From: a candidate division WOR-3 bacterium
GTDB taxonomy: Bacteria > Hydrothermota > Tepidihabitantia > SM23-42
Direction of reading: 5' to 3'
DNA length: 55,148 bases
Assembly: GCA_029858255.1 (NCBI GenBank)
Contig: JAOUFJ010000017.1
Span: 1-55,148 of the forward strand
Part shown: positions 16,856-25,679 of the stretch, in pieces
Layout: each line of letters opens with the position of its first letter
Numbering within the stretch: position 1 is the stretch's first letter
Notes under the pieces: generated by a model
Database searches by the model: none
Told to the model about the DNA's origin: nothing
What the model saw: only the letters and a program-made list of their open reading frames with translations
Position numbers and translations under genes: made by a program

Positions 16856-17976
16856 TTTCGATTGTCCATGTCGGAAACGAAGAGCAACTCAAAGAATTCG
16901 TGGAATTCCCATATCAACTTTATAAGAATGATAGGTACTGGGTTCCTCCACTGAGGAAGGACGTGTATCATCTGTTCGATATGTCCCAGAATCCTTTCTG
17001 GGAGCATTCGGAGCGGGAGTTGTTACTTGCTTATCGAAAAGAACATCTGGTCGGTAGGATAGCGGCAATCGTGGACCGAAATTATGTTGAATGCTGGAAA
17101 GAGAACACCGGGTATTTTGGTTTCTTTGAATGTGAGAATGATGCCGAAGTAGCGCAGGCACTCTATGCAGCGGCGGGAAAATTCCACCGCGAAAAAGGTA
17201 TGGACAAATTCATAGGACCGATGAATCCGTCGACGAATGACGAATGTGGATTTCTGCTGGAGGGATATTTTTCGTCGCCCTTTATCATGATGACCTTCAC
17301 CCCAGAATACTACCACGATCTTGCACTGGCATCGGGCTTGAAAAAAGCCAAGGACCTCTACGCATATTACGTCAATACCGACGATGCACCGATCGAATAC
17401 CTTGAGCGTATCACATCCATCGTCCGCCGGCGCATCCAGGATATAAAAGTCCGTCCTGTTAACATGAATGATTTCTCGAATGAATTAAGAAAGATCCGCG
17501 AAATTTACAACGATGCTTGGAGTCCCAATTGGGGTGCTGTGGCGATGACCGAATCGGAATTCAAAGAAATAGCCAGGGTCCTCAAACCCCTGCTAGTGCC
17601 GGAATTAGTGATCGTAGTCGAGGTAAATAACATACCAGTTGGGGTATCGTTGAGCGTCCCCAATTATAATGAGGTATTGAAGAAGCTCAACGGCAATCTC
17701 GGTTTGATCGAGATGCTAAAATTCCTCTACTACAAACGGAAGATAACGGAAGTCAGACTCGTGATCATGGGTGTCCGTAAGGAATTTCAAAAAATGGGTC
17801 TGGAATCACTGTTATATCTGGAGTCCTTTAAGGCGGGTAAACGACTCGGGTACAAGGGAGGCGAACTTTCCTGGACTCTGGAGGACAATCACCAAGTCAA
17901 CAACGGCATCAAGAAAATGGGGGGGAAGCTTTACAAGAAGTGGCGTATCTATCAAGGTACGGTCAATCAACAATAA
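16852..17976 (+). CDS. Large GNAT-fold acyltransferase, candidate bacterial ceramide synthase
   Basis: 374 residues from ATG 16852, which overlaps the upstream stop as ATGA. An alternative start at 16825 lies inside that gene. The protein shows GNAT-like blocks: VGRIAAIVD, GYFGFFECENDAEVA, GPMNPSTNDECGFLLEGY, PEYYHDLALASGLKKAKDLYAYY, and a C-terminal acyl-CoA-binding-like region VIMGVRKEFQKMGLESLL. Similar proteins are usually annotated as hypothetical or GNAT acyltransferases. Bacterial ceramide synthase (bCerS) of Caulobacter is, as I recall, an acyltransferase of this superfamily and similar length. The tight coupling to an Spt-like gene suggests N-acylation of a sphingoid base. The function is inferred. 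Confidence 0.5.
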   Translation: MISIVHVGNEEQLKEFVEFPYQLYKNDRYWVPPLRKDVYHLFDMSQNPFWEHSERELLLAYRKEHLVGRIAAIVDRNYVECWKENTGYFGFFECENDAEVAQALYAAAGKFHREKGMDKFIGPMNPSTNDECGFLLEGYFSSPFIMMTFTPEYYHDLALASGLKKAKDLYAYYVNTDDAPIEYLERITSIVRRRIQDIKVRPVNMNDFSNELRKIREIYNDAWSPNWGAVAMTESEFKEIARVLKPLLVPELVIVVEVNNIPVGVSLSVPNYNEVLKKLNGNLGLIEMLKFLYYKRKITEVRLVIMGVRKEFQKMGLESLLYLESFKAGKRLGYKGGELSWTLEDNHQVNNGIKKMGGKLYKKWRIYQGTVNQQ

Positions 17977-18098
17977 AAAAAGAGAATCGAGATCTGCATT
18001 CGACGGCTTCGGCGTGTCCGGCGAAGTGGTACATCTATGCAGGTACAGAGGACTGGTTTCCTCATTGAGTTACGGCACTGATCGCAAAGGAGAATGAG

Positions 18099-19190
18099 AT
18101 GGCAAAACATAGGATCGCCTGGTTGCCAGGTGATGGTATTGGTAAGGATGTACTCGATGCGACCAAGATAGTCCTTGACAAAATTGAATTTGATGCAGAA
18201 TATGTGCACGGCGATATCGGTTGGGAATTTTGGTGCAAGGAAGGGGATCCCCTTCCAACGAGAACGATCGATCTGATGAAGGATACCGATGCGGCAATGT
18301 TCGGAGCGATTACTTCAAAGCCGAAGATGGTTGCGGACAAAGAGCTTGATAAAACATTGCAGAACAAAGGTTACGTATACCGGAGTCCGATCGTTCGCAT
18401 GCGGCAGTTATTCGATCTTTACATTTGCCGCAGACCGTGTCGTGCCTACCCTGGTAATCCATTGAACTATAAAGAGAACATTGATTTTGTCATATTCCGG
18501 GAAAATACCGAGGACCTTTATTCAGGTGTTGAATACTATCCGGTACCCGAAGAGATGTTGAAGATAAAAGGCATGGAAAAAGTGGCGCGAGATGCTGCGA
18601 TTTCCATCAAAGTTAATACTCCGAAGGGGTGCCGGCGGATAATCGAAGCGGCATTCGATTTTGCCAGGAAGGAGAAGCGCAAGAAGGTGACGTGCGTCCA
18701 CAAGGCTAATGTGGTCAGGGCAACGGATGGACTGTTTCTTGAGATCTTCTATGATGTGGCGAAATCATATTCTGAAATCCAACCGGATGACGCGAACGTT
18801 GATTCACTCTGCCAGTGGCTGCTGAAAAGACCCCATGATTACGATGTGCTGGTTGCCCCGAATCTCTACGGTGATATCATTTCTGATCTGTGCGCCCAGA
18901 TGACCGGCGGGCTGGGTTTCGGTTCAAGCGGCAACATAGGGGTCGATTACGCAGTATTCGAACCAACTCACGGATCTGCACCGAAGTATGCAGGCATGTA
19001 CAAGGTAAATCCTATAGCGACGGTTCTGGCTGCCAGGATGATGCTCGAATGGCTTGGTGATACGAATGCGGCAAAACGGGTGGAGGATGCCGTCTCAGCG
19101 GTCATAAGAGAAGGCAAAACCCGCACCTATGACATGGGTGGCAATGCTACGAGTTTAGAGATGGCCGAAGCGATCGCTGATAAATGTTAG
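18099..19190 (+). CDS. Isocitrate/isopropylmalate dehydrogenase family enzyme, isocitrate-dehydrogenase-like
   Basis: 363 residues with AAAGGAG before ATG 18099. It matches the isocitrate dehydrogenase branch: LPGDGIG, RQLFDLYICRRP, FRENTEDLYSG, HKAN, NLYGDIISD and HGSAPKYAGMYKVNP. In that last block Lys296, Tyr297 and Val303 align with E. coli Icd Lys344, Tyr345 and Val351, which favour NADP. The substrate loop reads SPI (96-98) where E. coli has S-x-N (Ser113, Asn115); Arg102 and Arg112 are kept. Likely reaction is isocitrate to 2-oxoglutarate, but the Asn-to-Ile change leaves a different 2-hydroxy-acid open. The 122-nt gap upstream shows no clear promoter. Confidence 0.8.
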   Translation: MAKHRIAWLPGDGIGKDVLDATKIVLDKIEFDAEYVHGDIGWEFWCKEGDPLPTRTIDLMKDTDAAMFGAITSKPKMVADKELDKTLQNKGYVYRSPIVRMRQLFDLYICRRPCRAYPGNPLNYKENIDFVIFRENTEDLYSGVEYYPVPEEMLKIKGMEKVARDAAISIKVNTPKGCRRIIEAAFDFARKEKRKKVTCVHKANVVRATDGLFLEIFYDVAKSYSEIQPDDANVDSLCQWLLKRPHDYDVLVAPNLYGDIISDLCAQMTGGLGFGSSGNIGVDYAVFEPTHGSAPKYAGMYKVNPIATVLAARMMLEWLGDTNAAKRVEDAVSAVIREGKTRTYDMGGNATSLEMAEAIADKC

Positions 19191-19216
19191 AGGGAGATTT
19201 AATCATCTAAATAGAA

Positions 19217-20461
19217 ATGACCATCATTGAAAAGATCTTCTCACGTGCGGCCGGCAGGGATGTTAAGCCCGGTGACTATTTATGGGCGAGGTTGAACCTT
19301 GTTGCCATGCGTGATTTTGGCGGTCCCAATGTCATTCAGGAATATGAAAGTTGCTACGGTACTCAGCCGGTGTTCGACCCGGACAGGGTAGCGATAACTT
19401 TTGACCTCCATATTCCGGCGCGTAATGAGAAGGTTGCAGAGAACCAGAAGATACTGCGGGATTTTGCGCGGCGCCAGGGTGTGCGACTGTTCGATGTGAA
19501 TACAGGCATAGGGCAGCATATACTCTTAGAGAACGGCTTGGTGAAACCATGGGATGTTATCGTGGGTACTGACAGTCACATGAATCTCCTTGGAGCAGTG
19601 GGTGCCGCCGGTTTTGGCATGGGTACTACTGATATAGCCGGTGCAATGTACAAGGGTAAACTCTGGTTCCAGGTCCCGGAGACGATTAAGATCGAAGTCA
19701 GCGGCAAATTCATGGATTTTGTTGGAGCGAAGGATCTAATTCTTTCGATAGTCAAAGAACTCACGACAAGCGGCGCCCTCAATAAGGCGATCGAATTTTC
19801 CGGCGAGACCGTAGCATCCATGAATCTGTCGGAGCGTATTACCGTGACCAGTCTTGTTACCGAGATGTCCGGCGATGTTGGTTTCATAGTACCGGATGAA
19901 CAAGTGCTGGATTTTATCAGGGTACGCACCGAAGAACCGCTTGAGCGAATATCGGCAGACCAGGATTCAAGATACTGTGAGACCTACGAGTTCTCCGTCG
20001 ACGATCTTGTCCCCCAGGTGGCCTGTCCTCACTCGCCCGATAATGTGAGGGATGTGGCCGATGTAGCCGGGGTAAAGGTCGATCAAGTTTTCATTGGTTC
20101 TTGTACGAATGGCCGTCACGAAGATCTGCAAACGGCCGCAAGAATATTGAATGGGCACAGGATAAGAGATGGGTTGAGATTGGTCGTTGTGCCGGCGACA
20201 ATCGACGTGGCAAAGGAGGCGGTGCGTTCTGGTGTTCACGAGATTTTCCTTGCCAGCGGCGCGGTCGTTACCAACCCAGGTTGTGCTCTCTGTACGACCG
20301 GGCATCCCGGGATACTCGCTCCAGGCGAGACAATGGTTTCTACTTCCAACCGTAATTTTGTGGGGAAACTCGGCAAGGGTGCGAATGTGTACCTTGCATC
20401 GCCTGCGACCGCCGCAGCGACAGCTCTGAAGGGTGAGATTACTGATCCGAGGAGTTTATGA
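19217..20461 (+). CDS. Aconitase/LeuC-type hydratase large subunit, set 1
   Basis: 414 residues, short (LeuC/homoaconitase) form. The [4Fe-4S] ligands are in GSCTNG and in NPGCALC; the last cysteine pair reads CALC instead of the usual CGPC. It also has VGTDSHMN and the C-terminal block TSNRNFVGKLGKG. With its small subunit (ATGA overlap) it would hydrate and dehydrate a tricarboxylic or substituted malic acid. Position beside an isocitrate-dehydrogenase-like gene suggests aconitase activity. LeuC, homoaconitase and dimethylmalate dehydratase are relatives, so the substrate is not settled. Confidence 0.75.
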   Translation: MTIIEKIFSRAAGRDVKPGDYLWARLNLVAMRDFGGPNVIQEYESCYGTQPVFDPDRVAITFDLHIPARNEKVAENQKILRDFARRQGVRLFDVNTGIGQHILLENGLVKPWDVIVGTDSHMNLLGAVGAAGFGMGTTDIAGAMYKGKLWFQVPETIKIEVSGKFMDFVGAKDLILSIVKELTTSGALNKAIEFSGETVASMNLSERITVTSLVTEMSGDVGFIVPDEQVLDFIRVRTEEPLERISADQDSRYCETYEFSVDDLVPQVACPHSPDNVRDVADVAGVKVDQVFIGSCTNGRHEDLQTAARILNGHRIRDGLRLVVVPATIDVAKEAVRSGVHEIFLASGAVVTNPGCALCTTGHPGILAPGETMVSTSNRNFVGKLGKGANVYLASPATAAATALKGEITDPRSL

Positions 20462-20949
20462 CGGCGAGAGGACGTGTTTGGAAATTCGGTGATGATATCG
20501 ATACAGACCAGATCTATCCGGGCAAGTATCTGCCCTTGACTGACAAGGCTGAGATGGCGCGTCATGCGATGGAAGGCACTGATCGGGGTGATGAATTCAA
20601 AAGCGGCGTGAGCACCGGTGATATTATTGTTGCCGGCAGGAACTTCGGTTGCGGTTCGTCACGCGAGCACGCGCCAGTAGCAATCAAGGGTATCGGGATA
20701 GCGGTTGTGATTGCCGAATCATTCGCACGTATATTCCACCGGAATTGTGTGAACACAGGTTTGCCGATCTTAATATTGGAAAATACCGGAAAGCTGGCCG
20801 ATGGCGACATTTTGGAGATTGATGTGAGTAGCGGATCGATAAAAAACGAGACACGCGGTGAAAAGTTGCAGGCGCGTACTCTGTCGGCACTTGAGATCAA
20901 GATAATGCAGGCAGGTGGTTTGCTGGAATATCTCAGGCATACTGAGTGA
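20458..20949 (+). CDS. Aconitase/LeuD-type hydratase small subunit, set 1
   Basis: 163 residues, swivel domain. It begins GRVWKFGDDIDTDQIYPGKYL and has the signature GCGSSREHAP. The specificity loop after PGK reads YLPL. Characterised archaeal enzymes have YLRT (homoaconitase) or YLVY (isopropylmalate isomerase) here, so neither is matched. Partner of the preceding large subunit by ATGA overlap. Confidence 0.75.
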   Translation: MTARGRVWKFGDDIDTDQIYPGKYLPLTDKAEMARHAMEGTDRGDEFKSGVSTGDIIVAGRNFGCGSSREHAPVAIKGIGIAVVIAESFARIFHRNCVNTGLPILILENTGKLADGDILEIDVSSGSIKNETRGEKLQARTLSALEIKIMQAGGLLEYLRHTE

Positions 20950-20968
20950 AATGTAGAGAGGGTGGTAT

Positions 20969-21478
20969 ATGGATCGAAAATATATCGAAGACATTTTTCC
21001 ACAAATAGACAAAATAGAGAATAAGGAATTGCGGGATGGTGTCGTCAAAGCGTGGCTACTTGCGATCGAAAAGGGAAAATGGGACAAAATAGATGACGTT
21101 CCTTTCACGCTTCTGGCTAAGGTGGAAGCCAGTTTGATAGAGCATACCAGGACCGTTACTGACATGGCAATGGCGATAGGGCAGACAAGGAAAGACCTCG
21201 ATATGGATGTTTTGATTGCAGGTGCCCTTGTGCATGATGTGGGTAAACTGCTCGAATATGAGCGGCAAGGCACAACCATTACAAAGAGCGGGTACGGAAA
21301 ACTGGTCCGTCATCCGGTCTCAGGCTATGGTCTTGTCCTCGAGGCAGGCTTGCCGGTCGAAGTTGCCCATATAGTCGCTGCACATTCAAAAGAAGGCGAA
21401 AGCGTAACCCGGTCGCCGGAAGCGATCATAATCCACCATTGTGATTTTATTGATTTCGATATTGCGAAGACGACTTAG
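20969..21478 (+). CDS. HD-domain phosphohydrolase-like protein
   Basis: 169 residues. An HD domain spans about 55-155, with EHTRTV, ALVHDVGKLLEYE and RHPVSGYG; later AAHSKEG and a terminal IIHHCDFIDFD supply further metal-ligand histidines and aspartates. The family hydrolyses phosphoesters, often nucleotides. It sits 19 nt after the set-1 hydratase and before an internal promoter. No substrate can be named. The location inside a carboxylic-acid cluster is odd. Confidence 0.7.
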   Translation: MDRKYIEDIFPQIDKIENKELRDGVVKAWLLAIEKGKWDKIDDVPFTLLAKVEASLIEHTRTVTDMAMAIGQTRKDLDMDVLIAGALVHDVGKLLEYERQGTTITKSGYGKLVRHPVSGYGLVLEAGLPVEVAHIVAAHSKEGESVTRSPEAIIIHHCDFIDFDIAKTT

Positions 21479-21488
21479 CGCCTAGCTC

Positions 21489-21516
21489 TTGCATTGACAC
21501 CCGGAGTAAATATAAT
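21489..21516 (+). promoter_or_regulatory. Internal promoter before the acyl-CoA synthetase/citryl-CoA lyase genes
   Basis: TTGCAT (21489-21494), 16-nt spacer, perfect TATAAT (21511-21516), then 9 nt to ATG 21526 with no ribosome site. A TTGACA at 21494-21499 is only 11 nt from this -10 and is unlikely to pair with it. Confidence 0.6.
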
Positions 21517-21525
21517 AGGACACCT

Positions 21526-22710
21526 ATGAGACTCTACGAATATGAAGGAAAAAGGATCTTTGCGCGGTATGGTTTGCCAGTTCCTCCCGGTGTCGTGATC
21601 GATTCGAACAGCTATCAGCAATTGGACAAGGTAACATATCCTGTAGTGATAAAGGCCCAGGCCTTTGTGGGCGCCCGCGCTAAATCCGGCTTTGTTCAGT
21701 TTGCCTCTAACCGTGATGAGGCCCGGGAAAGGATTTCTTCGATATTGGGTAAAATGCATGGCGGCCACAGTATTGAGCGTGTTCTGGTTGAGCAGAGAAT
21801 AAAGATCAAGCGGGAACTATATCTTTCGGTCATAGTTGACCGCCTCCAGCATCGGTTCCTGGTAATGACCAGCCGGCATGGCGGCATTGATATCGAAGAA
21901 GTGGCCCGCTCTAAACCGGAAGAATTATTAAAGTTCTACTTGAACACCGGTGCGGATATGCATGCTTTTATGGCTCGAACGATCGCCAGCGGATTGGGAT
22001 TGAACGGTGCATTGCTAAATGCTGGCGCAGGGGTGATCCTGGGGCTTTACCGCCTCTTTCTCGGTTACGACTGTAAAGTCGCCGAGATCAATCCCCTCGT
22101 TGTGACGGAGGGTGACAGGCTGTTTGCGCTCGATGCAAAGGTCGATCTGGATGAGGATGCAATGTTCCGCCATCCTGATTTGAAGGAAATGGGCATCACA
22201 GCCCGGCATGAAGTTGGCGAATTGAGTGAGCGTGAGCGGATCGCGAAAAAGGCTGGGATTCCTTATGTAGATCTCGATGGTGATATCGGAGTTTTCCCCG
22301 GTGGCGCGGGTTTCGGTATTGCGGCAATTGATTTGATACAGCATTACGGCGGAAAGCCGGCGAATTTCATGGATTCTGGCGGAGCGCCGACCCAGGAGAA
22401 ATTACGCGCTATGCTCGGACTATTGCTCGATAATCCGCGGGTGAAGGCTATTTTTGGTGCAAGATTTGGCGGCATATCGCGTTGTGATGATTGGGCGAAA
22501 GCCGTTGTTCAGTATGTGATCGAGAAAAAACCGGTGAAACCAATGGTGATGAGAATGGCCGGCAATATGGAAGAACAGGGGAGGAAAATAATCGAACAGG
22601 CGAAGAGTGAACATCCTGAACTCTTTCAGAAAATAACGGTCTATGCGTATGATATGCCTATCGAAGAGGTGATTAAGGAAACGATACGTGCTGCCAAGGC
22701 GGAGAAATAG
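21526..22710 (+). CDS. Acid-CoA ligase beta-type (ATP-grasp) subunit: succinyl-CoA or citryl-CoA synthetase
   Basis: 394 residues. The N-terminal ATP-grasp domain has MRLYEYEGKRIFARYGLPVP and VVIKAQAFVGARAKSG, with metal/ATP residues in AEINPLVV and ALDAKVDLDEDA. The C-terminal ligase domain has GGKPANFMDSGGAP and RFGGISRCDDWA. The length matches succinyl-CoA synthetase beta, but the DSGGAP segment departs from the usual DVGGGA. Citryl-CoA synthetase of Hydrogenobacter belongs to the same superfamily. The next two genes are the alpha-type subunit and a citryl-CoA lyase, so activation of citrate is the attractive reading; succinate or malate remain possible. Confidence 0.75.
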   Translation: MRLYEYEGKRIFARYGLPVPPGVVIDSNSYQQLDKVTYPVVIKAQAFVGARAKSGFVQFASNRDEARERISSILGKMHGGHSIERVLVEQRIKIKRELYLSVIVDRLQHRFLVMTSRHGGIDIEEVARSKPEELLKFYLNTGADMHAFMARTIASGLGLNGALLNAGAGVILGLYRLFLGYDCKVAEINPLVVTEGDRLFALDAKVDLDEDAMFRHPDLKEMGITARHEVGELSERERIAKKAGIPYVDLDGDIGVFPGGAGFGIAAIDLIQHYGGKPANFMDSGGAPTQEKLRAMLGLLLDNPRVKAIFGARFGGISRCDDWAKAVVQYVIEKKPVKPMVMRMAGNMEEQGRKIIEQAKSEHPELFQKITVYAYDMPIEEVIKETIRAAKAEK

Positions 22711-23592
22711 ATGTCGATAATAATCGACAGGAATACAGAGACAATTGTGCAGGGGATCACCGGGACCAATGCTGCGCTGCATACAAAATTCATGCGGGAG
22801 TATGGGACGAGGATAGTAGGTGGTGTCACGCCGGGCAAAATTGGTCAGGAAGTCGAAGGTGTTCCTGTCTATGATACGGTCAGGGATTGTTTGGTTGAAC
22901 ATCCCAATGTGACAGTTTCGAGTATCTGGGTACCTCCCCGTTTTGCCAAAGATGCGATCCTTGAAGCGGTCGAAGCTGGTATCAAGCGTATTGTTGTGAT
23001 CACCGAGAGAATACCGGTTCATGATATGCTGTATGCACGGCGGGTGGCAAAAGAGAATAACGCGATGATCATAGGCGGCAATACCCCCGGGATCATTTCA
23101 CCGGGCAGAGCCCTGATCGGCATGTTGCCAAAAATCGCTTTTCAATCCGGTCGTATCGGAACGGTCGCACGCAGCGGCGCCGTAACTTATTATATTGCCA
23201 ATTCGCTCAACCTTGCCAGGCTCGGTGAATCCACGTCCGTGGGATTGGGCGGGGATCCAATATTGGGTACGAATTTCGAGGACGTACTGAGGCTGTTTGA
23301 AGAGGATGATGAGACCGATGCCGTGGTAATGGCAGGTGAGATAGGCGGCGTGTATGAAGAACTGGCCGCTCCATACATCAAGGAAATGTCGAAACCCGTA
23401 GTGGCCTACATCACTGGTAAAGCGGCGCCCCAGGGAAAAAGACTGGGTCATGCAGGTGCCATAATCGAAGGAAACATGGGTACGGCAGCCAGTAAGATCA
23501 GGGCATTGGATGAAAACGGAGCGCTCATTGCAGAAACTCTCAGCGAGATACCCATGTTAGTGAAAAAGGCACTCGGCCACGAAGCACAGTGA
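22711..23592 (+). CDS. Acid-CoA ligase alpha-type (CoA-binding) subunit: succinyl-CoA or citryl-CoA synthetase
   Basis: 293 residues, starting directly after the TAG of the beta-type gene. CoA-binding Rossmann domain ([36 protein letters not shown]), then the ligase domain with [16 protein letters not shown] and the phospho-histidine loop [11 protein letters not shown]. The catalytic His is therefore present. The size matches SucD. Together with the beta-type subunit and the separate lyase it could reproduce ATP-citrate lyase as three polypeptides. Confidence 0.75.
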   Translation: MSIIIDRNTETIVQGITGTNAALHTKFMREYGTRIVGGVTPGKIGQEVEGVPVYDTVRDCLVEHPNVTVSSIWVPPRFAKDAILEAVEAGIKRIVVITERIPVHDMLYARRVAKENNAMIIGGNTPGIISPGRALIGMLPKIAFQSGRIGTVARSGAVTYYIANSLNLARLGESTSVGLGGDPILGTNFEDVLRLFEEDDETDAVVMAGEIGGVYEELAAPYIKEMSKPVVAYITGKAAPQGKRLGHAGAIIEGNMGTAASKIRALDENGALIAETLSEIPMLVKKALGHEAQ

Positions 23593-23627
23593 GGTTAGAC
23601 AATCATTGTGGTTGATGAGGAGGAGGT

Positions 23628-24392
23628 ATGTGGAAGACTGGTATTTCGAAGATTGAACCTAATCATATTGTAACCCGAGGTTATCGGCAGGAGGATCTGA
23701 TCGGTAGCGTTCCCTTCGCCTCTGTTTTTTTTCTTCTTTTAACCGGCAAAATGCCGGACAAGAATGAGGCATCTATGATCGACGCTCTCATCACCTCTTC
23801 GGTCGATCATGGCGTAACACCTCCCACGACGCATGCAGCGAGATTGGTTGCCTCTGCCGGTGTTCCACTGCCGACTGCAGTAGCGGCCGGAGTGCTTGCT
23901 GTGGGTGATGTGCATGGTGGCGCAATTGAGGAGGGAGCCCGTATTCTGCAGGAATGGGTTAAGAAAGGTAAAGAGAACGGTTGGTCCGACGGGACGACCG
24001 CCCGCGAGTTGTTGAAGCATCTAAGTGATACGCAGAAACGAATGCCTGGTTTCGGTCACCGTATTCACAGTCAGGACCCCCGGACACGGCGTTTGTTCTT
24101 GCTTGCCAAGGATCTGGGTTTTGAGCGTGAGCACGTGAAGCTATCTCTGGCAATCGAGCAGGAATTCGCATGCAAGAAGGCGCTGCCAATAAATGTCGAC
24201 GGTGCGATCGCAGCAATCATCTCTGACATGGGTTTTGACTGGCGGCTTGGAAAGGCATTTTTTCTCATTGGCAGGGTTGCAGGCATGATCGCACATGTTT
24301 ATGAAGAAATGACATCGGAGAAGCCGATGAGGCGAATGTGCACACAGGAGACCGAATATGACGGACCGTGGGAGAGATCCTCTGAAGAATAG
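23628..24392 (+). CDS. ccl: Citryl-CoA lyase (citrate-synthase C-terminal-like, short form)
   Basis: 254 residues with GAGGAG before ATG 23628. Citrate synthases are usually 370-430 residues; this matches the C-terminal module of ATP-citrate lyase and the free citryl-CoA lyase of Hydrogenobacter. Visible blocks are SKIEPNHIVTRGYRQEDLIG, VHGGAIEEGA (first catalytic His), MPGFGHRIHSQDPR (second His) and LPINVDGAIAAI (catalytic Asp). It would split citryl-CoA to acetyl-CoA and oxaloacetate. The reverse direction or a related acyl-CoA, such as citramalyl-CoA, is possible. Confidence 0.8.
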   Translation: MWKTGISKIEPNHIVTRGYRQEDLIGSVPFASVFFLLLTGKMPDKNEASMIDALITSSVDHGVTPPTTHAARLVASAGVPLPTAVAAGVLAVGDVHGGAIEEGARILQEWVKKGKENGWSDGTTARELLKHLSDTQKRMPGFGHRIHSQDPRTRRLFLLAKDLGFEREHVKLSLAIEQEFACKKALPINVDGAIAAIISDMGFDWRLGKAFFLIGRVAGMIAHVYEEMTSEKPMRRMCTQETEYDGPWERSSEE

Positions 24393-24410
24393 AGATACAG
24401 GGTGCGTGGC

Positions 24411-25679
24411 ATGACACTTGCTGAGAAGATTCTTGCCCGAGCTGCGGGCAGAAAATCAGTGAAGCCGCGGGAAGTAGTTACTGCGAAGATAGATGTGGCA
24501 ATGTCTCATGAAAACGCCGATGTCGTATTGCGGGCTTTCAGAGAAATCGGTGTTGAAAAGGTATGGAATCCAGATCGCATGGTGATCCTATTCGACCATC
24601 GCGTTCCTGCTGAAAGTGAAAAGACCGCAGCGACACACCAGCGGATAAGACAGTTCGTGACCAAACAGCATATAAAGTATTTTTATGATCTGAAAGAAGG
24701 CATCTGCCATCAGATACTGCCCGAGCACGGGCATAGCCGCCCAGGTGATGTCATGGTTGGTACTGATTCTCACACGACAACCCATGGAGCGTACGGAACT
24801 TTTGCGACCGGCATTGGAGCCACCGAGATGGCGGGGGTGTGGGCGACCGGCGAGCTTTGGTTCATGGTTCCGGAGACGATGATGATAAATGTCACCGGTA
24901 AATTCCAGAAGTACGTGTCGGCGAAGGATCTTATACTCAATATCATCGGTAAGATAAGTGCATCTGGCGCTGATTATCGCGCGGTTGAATTTTCCGGAGC
25001 GACAATCAGTGACATGAGTCTTGCATCAAGAATGGTTTTGACAAACCTCTCGATGGAGATGGGCGCCAAAGTAGCATTTGTTGCTCCCGATACGAAAACA
25101 ATTGACTATGTTAGGGATCATACCGAGCAAAAATTCGAACCACTTTTGCCGGACTCTGATGCCGAATATGTTGAGGAGATGAACATCGATGTCTCTTCTT
25201 TGACGAGCATGATTGCGTGTCCGCACACCGTGGATAACGTAAAGCCGGTATCTGAAGTTGCCGGCACCAGGATCGATCAGGCACTGATCGGCTCGTGCAC
25301 CAATGGCCGCCTTGAAGACCTGGCAGCTGCTAGTGAGATTCTTGCTGGTAAAAAGGTCTCACCGGACGTCCGTCTTCTGGTTATCCCTGCTTCTCGGCGA
25401 GTTTATCTCGATGCAATGCGAAAAGGTTACCTTGAGATTTTCGTCAAGGCAGGAGGGGTAGTGCTAAACCCGGGCTGCGGCCCTTGTCTTGGTGCCCACC
25501 AGGGATTGATGGCTCCAGGTGAAGTATGTATATCAACGACAAACCGTAATTTCAAAGGCAGAATGGGAAGTTCTGAATCATTCATCTACCTGGCATCGCC
25601 AGCCACCGTGGCGTCATCGGCGCTGACCGGCGTCATAACTGCACCAGAGGCCTCTCGCAAGGCCCAGAAAGTTGTATGA
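24411..25679 (+). CDS. Aconitase/LeuC-type hydratase large subunit, set 2
   Basis: 422 residues from ATG 24411 (a GTG at 24402 would add three residues). It begins [13 protein letters not shown], a normal LeuC-like start, and carries [14 protein letters not shown], the cluster ligands in GSCTNG and [13 protein letters not shown], and the end block [11 protein letters not shown]. It is closer to typical LeuC/homoaconitase than set 1. It follows the lyase by 18 nt and overlaps its small subunit by ATGA. Acting on citrate would make this an aconitase; an isopropylmalate or methylated substrate is possible. Confidence 0.75.
   Translation: MTLAEKILARAAGRKSVKPREVVTAKIDVAMSHENADVVLRAFREIGVEKVWNPDRMVILFDHRVPAESEKTAATHQRIRQFVTKQHIKYFYDLKEGICHQILPEHGHSRPGDVMVGTDSHTTTHGAYGTFATGIGATEMAGVWATGELWFMVPETMMINVTGKFQKYVSAKDLILNIIGKISASGADYRAVEFSGATISDMSLASRMVLTNLSMEMGAKVAFVAPDTKTIDYVRDHTEQKFEPLLPDSDAEYVEEMNIDVSSLTSMIACPHTVDNVKPVSEVAGTRIDQALIGSCTNGRLEDLAAASEILAGKKVSPDVRLLVIPASRRVYLDAMRKGYLEIFVKAGGVVLNPGCGPCLGAHQGLMAPGEVCISTTNRNFKGRMGSSESFIYLASPATVASSALTGVITAPEASRKAQKVV

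Noticed and set aside
23628-24392. Annotation as a full citrate synthase
   Set aside because: At 254 residues it lacks the N-terminal part of citrate synthase and matches the free citryl-CoA lyase module.
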